A stretch of 10,520 bases of DNA from Arenicella sp. (GTDB taxonomy: Bacteria > Pseudomonadota > Gammaproteobacteria > Arenicellales > Arenicellaceae), in the NCBI GenBank assembly GCA_018677115.1, contig JAHHOC010000278.1:1-10520 (forward strand). The letters run 5' to 3'. Positions 1 to 6,297 of this stretch are shown here, piece by piece. Position 1 is the stretch's first letter. The number at the start of each line of letters is the position of its first letter. Below the pieces are notes generated by a model that did no database searches, was not told the origin of the DNA, and saw only the letters and a list, made by a program, of their open reading frames with translations. A program made the position numbers and the translations under genes.

Positions 1-495
1 CTTCACTTCTGCGGCAGCCAGCATCGCCTCTTCAGCAAAATGTTCAGCCTCAAGCTCCAGGCCGCAGTTCCAAGAGCCCAGCTTTACCCAGCGCATATCA
101 TCTGACTGAGGCATCCAGGCAAATCCCTCCGTTAAAAAATAGGTTCTGCGGGGTTTTTCCTCACGCGCCACTTCAACCATAGAAGCATGCTTACAGTCTT
201 TTTCAGCGTACACCAGGCAGACGATGTAGCCTGTCTGCACAGCCTTATGAACACGTACCGATTTGAGGAAATTCTGGCATCCTGGGCTGCTGGATTTTTT
301 CGGCGTCAGCATTACACGATCGCCTTGCATTTGCTTGTTTACTTTATAGAAACGAATACTTTTTTTGGGGCTGGCAGGGGCTGGCAGTTGCAAGTCCTCC
401 TGCGACTCGGCATGTGCATGGCCGAAGCCGGAAAGCGCAAATAATTGAAGCGACAATGTCAGCAACATTGAGCACGGGAAAACGAAACATTTCAT
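1..495 (-). CDS. Secreted protein of unknown function, C-terminus beyond window
   Basis: The reading frame is open from the ATG at 495-493 down to base 1, giving 165 residues with no stop; an in-frame TAA lies upstream at 528-526. The start is chosen because it gives a textbook Sec signal peptide: a short basic N-terminus (MK), a hydrophobic core over about residues 8-22, and a likely cleavage after AHA at residue 29. The mature part has a Pro/Ala stretch (residues 38-43) and then a compact region with four cysteines (73, 93, 101, 144), consistent with disulfides in the periplasm or outside the cell. Tryptophans cluster near residues 127-142, and the visible end is acidic and Ala-rich. I do not recognise a family and give no function. 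It lies 139 bp downstream of the alcohol dehydrogenase on the same strand, so co-transcription is possible. No strong Shine-Dalgarno sequence is seen. The plus-strand ORF at 187-444 is its antisense shadow. Confidence 0.75.
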   Translation of the reverse strand, partial: MKCFVFPCSMLLTLSLQLFALSGFGHAHAESQEDLQLPAPASPKKSIRFYKVNKQMQGDRVMLTPKKSSSPGCQNFLKSVRVHKAVQTGYIVCLVYAEKDCKHASMVEVAREEKPRRTYFLTEGFAWMPQSDDMRWVKLGSWNCGLELEAEHFAEEAMLAAAEVK

Positions 496-634
496 CTGTG
501 AAGATCGTGATTGATATGAAAAATTTATACCCAAGAACCGCCAAACCGGAAACTAATCAACAGAAGAGATAATTTTGGAGCGACGATCGAGAAGCATAAA
601 CGCCCCGGCCTTGTTAGTCCACCGCAGACGATAC

Positions 635-1621
635 TTAAGGGATCAACACGGCGGCGCCAGTCAGGTTTCCCTCCCGCAGGTCGGCGAGCGCCTGATTAGC
701 ATCCTCAAGTGCATATTTTTGGATTTTGGTCTCAATCGGTACTGTCGGGGCCAGCGCCAAAAAATCAATTGCATCCTGCCGCGTCAGGTTGGCAACTGAA
801 CGCACCATACGTTCTCCCCATAGGATGCTGTAAGGAAATTGCGGAATATCCGACATATGGATACCACCGCAGACCACTACGCCGCCTTTGCGCACTGCTC
901 GCAAAGCTGCCGGCACCAACGGGCCGACCGGGGCAAAAATGATTGCAGCATCAAGTTCAGCGGGCGAAGGCTGGTCTGAATCGCCGGCCCAGCAGGCACC
1001 CATTTCCAATGCAAATTGCTGTGCCGCCTCGTCACCTGGGCTGGTGAAAGCATAGACCTCCTGATTGCGGGATAGGGCTACCTGGATCACAATATGCGCT
1101 GCCGCGCCGAAGCCATAAATGCCAATACGCTGAGCATTGTCTCCGGTCATGCTGAGAGAACGATAGCCGATCAAGCCTGCGCACAAAAGTGGCGCCAGTT
1201 CGGCATCGGTATTATCGCCGTATAGAGGGAAGCAATAGCGTGCGTCGGCAACCGTTATATCTGCAAAGCCGCCATCAATCTGGTAACCGGTAAACGCTGG
1301 CGTATCACACAGGTTTTCGGATCCGGATTCACAATATCCACAACATCCGCAGGTGTGCCCCAACCACGGGATGCCAATGCGCTGACCGATATTGAAATGT
1401 TCCACACCACTGCCTAGCTCGCTAACTGTGCCGACAATCTCGTGGCCTGGAATAATTGGCAGCTTTGCCTCGGTCAGGTCACCATCGGTGACATGCAAGT
1501 CGGTGCGGCATACGCCACAGGCAGATACTTTAACTTGCACCTGATCGGGGCCGGGTTTAGGGTCTTCGCGCTCAACAAGTTGCAGCGGCTGCCCGGTGGC
1601 CTGCAAAATCATGGCTCTCAT
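635..1621 (-). CDS. Zinc-dependent alcohol dehydrogenase (MDR superfamily)
   Basis: This encodes a 328-residue cytosolic medium-chain dehydrogenase/reductase expected to interconvert alcohols and aldehydes or ketones with NAD(P)(H). The N-terminal catalytic GroES-like domain shows the catalytic zinc ligands: Cys38 in GVCRTDLH, the His60-Glu61 pair in PGHEIVG, and Cys147. The structural zinc lobe is present as Cys91, Cys94, Cys97 and Cys105, a C-x2-C-x2-C-x7-C spacing. The Rossmann nucleotide loop is GIYGFGAAAH (167-176), a slightly altered GxGxxG. Length and layout fit the compact zinc-binding ADH group of about 330 residues that is common in proteobacteria. The ATG start at 1621 gives the usual family N-terminus (MRAMILQATG), although no strong ribosome binding site precedes it. 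It is transcribed away from the isoprenoid array across a 383-bp divergent spacer, with the secreted-protein gene downstream. Family assignment is secure; the substrate is unknown. Confidence 0.93.
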   Translation of the reverse strand: MRAMILQATGQPLQLVEREDPKPGPDQVQVKVSACGVCRTDLHVTDGDLTEAKLPIIPGHEIVGTVSELGSGVEHFNIGQRIGIPWLGHTCGCCGYCESGSENLCDTPAFTGYQIDGGFADITVADARYCFPLYGDNTDAELAPLLCAGLIGYRSLSMTGDNAQRIGIYGFGAAAHIVIQVALSRNQEVYAFTSPGDEAAQQFALEMGACWAGDSDQPSPAELDAAIIFAPVGPLVPAALRAVRKGGVVVCGGIHMSDIPQFPYSILWGERMVRSVANLTRQDAIDFLALAPTVPIETKIQKYALEDANQALADLREGNLTGAAVLIP

Positions 1622-1688
1622 GTGAATTTACGCCGTCAATCATTGAAATCTCGATCAGAAGATTAGCATATTCATGATGACTTGAATC

Positions 1689-1713
1689 GCTTAGCGGCCT
1701 TCAACCGCTAAGC
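1689..1713. repeat. Perfect 9-bp inverted repeat (hairpin or operator)
   Basis: GCTTAGCGG (1689-1697) and CCGCTAAGC (1705-1713) are exact reverse complements around a 7-base loop. No T-run follows on either strand, so it is not a standard intrinsic terminator. It lies 68 bp upstream of the dehydrogenase start and 292 bp upstream of the fusion gene, which would suit an operator, a structured 5' leader or a scattered repeat element. Function is inferred only. Confidence 0.55.
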
Positions 1714-1908
1714 AGCCCCTGGGCACTTCAACTTTTGTGTCTGTTTTCATGAGTATGCATGGTCTCAAGGAACGCCTGAAACATGCTAAAAGCTCTTACG
1801 CGTTTACACGGAAACTGGGGCATAGCAAATTGAGTTTATTTATCGATTGGGAATCACGGATTACGTCTGTAATTTTGAAGTTGAACGTTTAGAATTTGAG
1901 GTTTAACC

Positions 1909-1938
1909 ATGCTACTAAAAGGCGCTAAAAAACCTTAG
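1909..1938 (+). other. Candidate 9-codon leader ORF
   Basis: The ATG at 1909 opens a 9-residue frame, MLLKGAKKP, ending in TAG at 1936-1938. A GAGG sequence at 1898-1901 sits 7 bases before it, a better ribosome binding site than the one before the fusion gene 67 bp downstream. It could be a regulatory leader peptide or chance; nothing in the sequence decides this. Confidence 0.2.
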
Positions 1939-2004
1939 TTTCTTGGCCAATAAATCCGCAGGCCAGCCTGTAAGCTTGCCGATTTTCAGGTTAAACTGGC
2001 ATAT

Positions 2005-4170
2005 ATGGCGATTGTCGCGCTTAGGAAGTCCACGCAACGGGGTGTCGAAATATGCCGATGGAACTTGGTAGCATTAATTGACCAACGCTGGGCCTTGTCC
2101 CTGAATGTAAACCGGTTTCACAGCAAGCAACGCAATCGCACTGGATATTCTGTCGCCTGGATTTTCAGCGATAATTTATCGAAGACTAAGTGGCGTAGTT
2201 CGTTGCTTGATTCAGGCTACCTGGAAAACTGCAGGGACGTAGCTCAAAATTTAACCGGCCGGGATTCGTATATTGACGCTTTTCTGGAAGCTACCGAAAA
2301 CGGATGCGTGTTCGCACCTTACAAACTGTGTGAGTCAAATGTCAAATCGGAAAGCGGACTAGATATTGAGATTGGAGGGTGCCGGATAACTATAGAGAAC
2401 TCCCTGGAAAATGCCTCAATTCGAATAATTGACAGAGAATTGGAAGTCGAAATACTAGGTGAGACGAAGGTCAGCAGGATATTCCAGTCCAGATTTCAGC
2501 AGTCCGAATCAATTTTCATAAACTCAGTTGAAAACCCCTGGTACAGATGCACATCGACTATCTCGCTTAATTCCTCGATACGTCAATATTTTTCGGGGGA
2601 TCTATGGGTTGATCGTCAGGACCTGTACGGCATTTCCCGGTCCGTAATATTAAAGGGTCTGATTCTCGATTGGTGCCTATTTTCAATTCGGCTGACTGGC
2701 AATAAGGTCATGCGAATATTCCAATCAGGCAACCGACATGAAGAGGTACAGGCTACGATATTCTCAACCGACGGTAAAACCAGAAAATTGAGTTCTCTGA
2801 GTCTTTCTGGACACGGCAAGTACGAGAGCCTGCGTACCTACAATAAATATCCCGGCGGCTGGTCGATTAGTGACGGAAAAGGTAAAGTCATGCTGGAAGT
2901 TATTCCTGTTGTTGACGATCAGGAGGTATATACGTTTTCGTTACAACGTGGGGTAATGCAGTACCACTGTACGGTCGAAGGGAAAGTCGACGGGCTAGAG
3001 GTGGATGGTACTGCAAATGTTGAAGCAACAGGTAGCCGATTTGATTTTAATGAGTTTTTCTGGGGACAGAAGAAAACCAACCTGGCCAGTCAATTGGAAG
3101 CATTTATTCCTGAGCAGGTTTCCGAGCGTTGGCTGCGGAGGTTATGCCGATCACGACAGCATATTAATCTAGACCTGGATGCATTGCAGAAGAGCATTAT
3201 CGCACCACTCTGGTCGATGATGAATCGCGGGGGTAAGGGGTGGAGAAGCACTTGGTATACGCTTTGTTGCCACGCGTTCGGCAATAGTATCGAGAATGAG
3301 CAGATTCGGGGGCTGTTACCAGTTACCGAACTTATTCATACGGGAAGCCTGATAATCGATGATATACAAGATCATTCACTCTTAAGGAGAGGAAAACCCG
3401 CTCTGCATACGGAAATAGGCACCGACCTTGCCATCAATGTTGGAAACTTCTGCTATTTCCTTCCGCTTTGCGTGGTGGACGAAATAAAAGGGCTAGATGA
3501 TGGTCAGCGTTACCGAATCCTGTCAATCGTTCTTGAAACTCTTCGCCTTGGGCATCTTGGCCAGGCGGTTGATCTGATGTGGTCAAATTCCAGAATGGAT
3601 GTTGCCGCAAAGCTTGAGGAAATAGAGCAAACAACCAATCAACTTATAGAGCAGTATAGAAGTAAGTCCGGCTGCCAGTTAAATGCCATAGCCAGAATAG
3701 CTGGAGAATTGAATCGTGCGCCTGCAGAACTGGTCCGGGCACTGGCAGACTATTCGGATTCATTTGGTGTGGTTTTTCAGATCATAGATGATGTGATCGA
3801 TGTGGTAGATGGAAAGGCTGTGCTTGGAAAGGAGAATAATGAGGATTTGCGTAATTTCAAACTGAATTTTGTCATGCTTAAGGCATTTGGATCTCTGGAT
3901 GCGTCTAGCCGGGTTAAGTGGTTTGAGAGGATTCAGTCTTCAGAGCAGGGTACGCGGACGAAACTTCTACTTAAACTCATTTATTCTACCGATGCAGTCC
4001 ATGCAGCATTGAGCGATGCATACGACATATACAATCAGTCTCTTAAAAAACTGGACAGCTTACCCGCAACCGATGCGAAACTGATGATGAAGTTGGTCCC
4101 CGCGTGGTTACTCGATCAACAACGAATTAAGCTCAAATCCTGGGAAGTAAAACTACAGCGGAAAAATTAG
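2005..4170 (+). CDS. AttH/CrtC-type lipocalin fused to trans-polyprenyl diphosphate synthase
   Basis: This 721-residue protein has two parts. Residues about 14-345 read as a two-lobed AttH/CrtC (carotenoid 1,2-hydratase-like) lipocalin domain. Cues are the beta-rich N-lobe, the second-lobe opener GDLWVDRQ (198-205), LDWCLFSIRL (221-230), which matches the family's W-x-W-F-x-x-Q/R-L strand, and the closing GTANVEATG (335-343), which matches G-x-G-Y-V-E-x-T-G. After a short linker, residues about 360-715 form a complete prenyl transferase: GGKGWR (409-414), first Asp motif DDIQD (452-456) with SLLRRG behind it, KSG (554-556), FQ (591-592) and second Asp motif DDVID (595-599). It should condense allylic diphosphates with IPP. 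FARM is plain DDxxD, and residues -4/-5 (Ser448, Gly447) are small, suggesting C20 or longer products. ATG 2005 is the first possible start in the open frame, but its ribosome binding site is weak. No signal peptide is seen, so it is probably cytosolic. The lipocalin role (cyclisation, hydration or lipid binding) is inferred. Confidence 0.85.
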   Translation: MAIVALRKSTQRGVEICRWNLVALIDQRWALSLNVNRFHSKQRNRTGYSVAWIFSDNLSKTKWRSSLLDSGYLENCRDVAQNLTGRDSYIDAFLEATENGCVFAPYKLCESNVKSESGLDIEIGGCRITIENSLENASIRIIDRELEVEILGETKVSRIFQSRFQQSESIFINSVENPWYRCTSTISLNSSIRQYFSGDLWVDRQDLYGISRSVILKGLILDWCLFSIRLTGNKVMRIFQSGNRHEEVQATIFSTDGKTRKLSSLSLSGHGKYESLRTYNKYPGGWSISDGKGKVMLEVIPVVDDQEVYTFSLQRGVMQYHCTVEGKVDGLEVDGTANVEATGSRFDFNEFFWGQKKTNLASQLEAFIPEQVSERWLRRLCRSRQHINLDLDALQKSIIAPLWSMMNRGGKGWRSTWYTLCCHAFGNSIENEQIRGLLPVTELIHTGSLIIDDIQDHSLLRRGKPALHTEIGTDLAINVGNFCYFLPLCVVDEIKGLDDGQRYRILSIVLETLRLGHLGQAVDLMWSNSRMDVAAKLEEIEQTTNQLIEQYRSKSGCQLNAIARIAGELNRAPAELVRALADYSDSFGVVFQIIDDVIDVVDGKAVLGKENNEDLRNFKLNFVMLKAFGSLDASSRVKWFERIQSSEQGTRTKLLLKLIYSTDAVHAALSDAYDIYNQSLKKLDSLPATDAKLMMKLVPAWLLDQQRIKLKSWEVKLQRKN

Positions 4171-4177
4171 CATTCGG

Positions 4178-4467
4178 ATGAAAGCAAAACAGTGCCGCCC
4201 AATTAGAATTTTGCTCTCATGCTTCAACCCTCTTTCCGCCTTCGCTGAATCCTCTGTATATACCGACGACCCGATTGCATATAACCACCATCAGGAAGCG
4301 GCTGCTTTGTTGCGGCGTTTTCACCTGACAGTCGAAGAACAAGGCGGTATGAAAATGCCCGGTTTCAAAGACAGCGCCGCGGTCAATCCAGTATGAGACA
4401 CAATTTTGGCAGTGGCCTCACAGAACGGCAATGCTATGATTTCATCGAGTATCTTAAAACCCTATAA
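4178..4467 (+). pseudogene. Small exported-protein gene split by a -1 frame change
   Basis: A first ORF (4178-4396, 72 residues) begins 7 bases after the fusion gene stop. It has a signal-peptide-like N-terminus (KAKQCRPIR, a hydrophobic stretch, then SAFA before ESS) and ends in a conserved-looking MKMPGFKDSAAVNPV. It stops at TGA 4394-4396, where an ATGA overlap opens a second ORF (4393-4467) of 24 residues starting MRHNFGSGLTERQCYDF. Read together with a -1 shift they make one protein of about 95 residues that fills the gap to the ABC gene, leaving 12 bases. The tail (LTERQCYDFIEYLKTL) resembles the C-terminal helix of small c-type cytochromes, and MPGF could recall a Met ligand, but no CxxCH haem site exists in either frame. 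I cannot name the family. Alternatives are a genuine frameshift mutation, a sequencing error, programmed frameshifting (no clear slippery heptamer seen) or two coupled small proteins. Confidence 0.5.
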
Positions 4468-4479
4468 CATTGACGAAAT

Positions 4480-5145
4480 ATGACAGCCACGCCGTTACTG
4501 ACGCTTGACCGGGTAAGCAAACGGTATGCTTCGCCCCAGCAGGCTGTGCTATCTGACGTTCAATTGTCGGTCGATGCCGGGGAACTAATCGCCATCACCG
4601 GTCCCAGTGGGAGCGGTAAATCCACCTTGTTATACATAATGTGTGGACTTGAAGACGCATCGTCCGGAGATATCGTCTTTGATGGAATAACTAATCCTTG
4701 TCGTAGAGATTGGGTGCATCTGCGTGCACGTCGAATCGGCCTAGTGTTCCAGGCCTTTAACCTCCTTGCTCAGCTGACCGCGTTGGAAAATATAGAGCTA
4801 CCGATGTTGGGTATTATTAATGACAGCGCAGAACGGAAAGAAAAAGCTGAGCATTTGCTCGAGCAGGTTGGCTTATCAAATCGCGCTACGCATCTCCCAC
4901 AGGAAATGTCCGGAGGAGAACAGCAACGGGTGGCAATTGCGCGCAGCCTGGCTAACTCGCCAGATATCCTGTTATGCGATGAACCAACCGGAAACCTAGA
5001 TAGCAAATCCGCCGCCCAGGTCCTCGATTTGTTAAATGAACGATATAACAGACAAGGTATGTCCCTCGTAATTGTGACGCACAATTCGGAAATTGCGTCG
5101 ACCTGTGACAGGTCGCTCCGCATTGTTGATGGTAAACTATCATGA
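4480..5145 (+). CDS. ABC transporter ATP-binding protein, LolD/MacB type
   Basis: The 221-residue nucleotide-binding subunit is expected to power a lipid, lipoprotein or hydrophobic-compound transporter from the cytosolic face of the inner membrane. All ABC motifs are present: Walker A GPSGSGKST (41-49), Q-loop Gln91 in VFQAFNLL, signature MSGGEQQR (143-150), Walker B ILLCDEPT (163-170) with catalytic Glu168, D-loop GNLDS (171-175) and switch His201. The FNLL segment after the Q-loop, the signature GGEQQR and the length match the LolD/YbbA/MacB group that pairs with FtsX-fold permeases. It ends in an ATGA overlap with the permease gene, so the two are translationally coupled and almost certainly form one complex. 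The ribosome binding site before the ATG is weak. The gene is also comparable in position to attE in attEFGH clusters, where an AttH lipocalin accompanies an ABC system. Confidence 0.95.
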   Translation: MTATPLLTLDRVSKRYASPQQAVLSDVQLSVDAGELIAITGPSGSGKSTLLYIMCGLEDASSGDIVFDGITNPCRRDWVHLRARRIGLVFQAFNLLAQLTALENIELPMLGIINDSAERKEKAEHLLEQVGLSNRATHLPQEMSGGEQQRVAIARSLANSPDILLCDEPTGNLDSKSAAQVLDLLNERYNRQGMSLVIVTHNSEIASTCDRSLRIVDGKLS

Positions 5146-6281
5146 GCCCTCTCACCTTGCCTTTTATTACCTTGCTCAGGCGTCCGGTTCGCAGTGGCCT
5201 GACCGTGTTGGGAATAGCCGTGGCGGTAGCAGGGATAATTTCTATACAGGGTCTGGTAAACGGCCTAGAAAAAGCATGGATCGGCGGAATTGAAAACCGG
5301 GGGACTTCGATAATAGGTGTGCGAAAAGGCGCTGTGGAATTACTTGGCGCCACTTTCCCGGCTGAAATCATCGAAGAGTTTGACTCATTTAACAACCTGG
5401 CTGCCGTAGCGGGTGAACTGGTCAGACTGGTAGATATTGACCCCAGCTTGGGTTTTGAAAGCCAGATGACGATTCTTTATGGATGGGACCCGGAACAGTA
5501 CCTGTGGCAAGAATTGGAGTTTAGTGAACGCGCTAATCGAATTCTCGAGACTGATGTCGAATTCGTTTTTCTTGGTCCGGCTAAGGCTGATCAGCTCGGA
5601 TTATCAGTGGGAGGCGACTTGGTCATACAGGACAGGACGTTTCCAGTTGCAGGAATCTTCATCCCTAAAGGGGTAATGATGAGCAACGCGATTATCATGC
5701 CATTATCGACCCTCCAGGAAACAACCGGTCTGGAAGGGAAAATAAATTTTCTCAATCTTCGCCTCAGGGCTGGTATCGACGAGGTGCTGGCTCGGGACCT
5801 CATAGTTGAGCTGTCATCTAAATTTAAGGATCTTAGGTTTACCGAGACCGGCCGACTTGCCGATACCGTTAGTTTCTTCGAAATATGGAAAGCGTTGTCC
5901 TGGGGAGCGTCCATAATTGTGCTGGGAATGGGAATTGTGATTACGCTCAACACTCTGTTGATGTCTGTTACAGAGCGAACTTGGGAGATCGGCGTTTTGT
6001 CCTCTATTGGCTGGGGAGATGGTCGTATTTTCAGATTAATCATGACCGAGGGGATGATCATTACCCTCGTAGGTGGAATAGCCGGAATTCTAATTGGCAT
6101 GGTAGGGCTAATTGCCCTTGCCGGAATACCCCTCATGGCTGGTTTCCTGTCGCCAGATTTTTCCGTTTTAGAGATTTTTAAAATCATCCTGTTTATCTTG
6201 GTGATGGGCTTCATAAGCAGTTACTACCCTGCGTATCGTGCTATACGTATCCAGCCCGCTGAAGCATTACGACATCACTAA
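5142..6281 (+). CDS. ABC transporter permease, FtsX/MacB fold
   Basis: This 379-residue inner-membrane permease has the type VII (MacB/LolCE-like) layout. It has one N-terminal membrane helix (about 19-39), a periplasmic domain of roughly 210 residues (about 42-250, MacB_PCD-like) and three C-terminal helices (about 253-276, 304-328, 345-363). The segment SVTERTWEIGVLSSIGWGDG (275-294) is the conserved cytosolic coupling region after helix 2, and the protein ends in the typical YPAYRAIRIQPAEAL (362-376). Such permeases do not usually channel substrate through the membrane; they drive extraction of lipids or lipoproteins or work with periplasmic partners. Only one permease gene is present, so a homodimer is expected, unlike LolC/LolE pairs. 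It starts inside the ATPase gene (ATGA) and ends 16 bases before the membrane-cyclase-like gene. The cargo is unknown; context suggests an isoprenoid or lipid. Confidence 0.93.
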   Translation: MSPLTLPFITLLRRPVRSGLTVLGIAVAVAGIISIQGLVNGLEKAWIGGIENRGTSIIGVRKGAVELLGATFPAEIIEEFDSFNNLAAVAGELVRLVDIDPSLGFESQMTILYGWDPEQYLWQELEFSERANRILETDVEFVFLGPAKADQLGLSVGGDLVIQDRTFPVAGIFIPKGVMMSNAIIMPLSTLQETTGLEGKINFLNLRLRAGIDEVLARDLIVELSSKFKDLRFTETGRLADTVSFFEIWKALSWGASIIVLGMGIVITLNTLLMSVTERTWEIGVLSSIGWGDGRIFRLIMTEGMIITLVGGIAGILIGMVGLIALAGIPLMAGFLSPDFSVLEIFKIILFILVMGFISSYYPAYRAIRIQPAEALRHH

Positions 6282-6286
6282 GTTGC

Positions 6287-6290
6287 GAGG
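6287..6290 (+). promoter_or_regulatory. Shine-Dalgarno GAGG deciding a TTG start
   Basis: GAGG at 6287-6290 lies 7 bases before TTG 6298-6300 and is one of the best ribosome binding sites in the array. No ATG is available near the expected N-terminus, so the TTG is taken as the true start of the membrane protein. Confidence 0.6.
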
Positions 6291-6297
6291 GTAAAAA

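Larger units (their letters stand above)
1622..2004. promoter_or_regulatory. Divergent intergenic region between ADH and isoprenoid array
   Basis: These 383 bp separate the minus-strand dehydrogenase from the plus-strand array, so promoters for both are expected here. I cannot mark -35/-10 boxes with confidence. The recognisable structures are a perfect hairpin (1689-1713) and a short ORF with a ribosome binding site (1909-1938). The second half is AT-rich. The frame of the 2005 gene is open back to base 1954 but offers no ATG, GTG or TTG before 2005. Confidence 0.5.

Noticed and set aside
4770..5395. Minus-strand ORFs of 117 and 147 codons (4770-5123, 4952-5395)
   Set aside because: Both are antisense to the ABC ATPase and permease genes, whose motifs are intact, and both lack protein-like features.
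5591..6214. Minus-strand ORF of 207 codons
   Set aside because: It lies wholly inside the FtsX-type permease gene on the other strand. Its translation is rich in Pro, Ser, Arg and Ile with no domain motifs, as expected of an antisense shadow.
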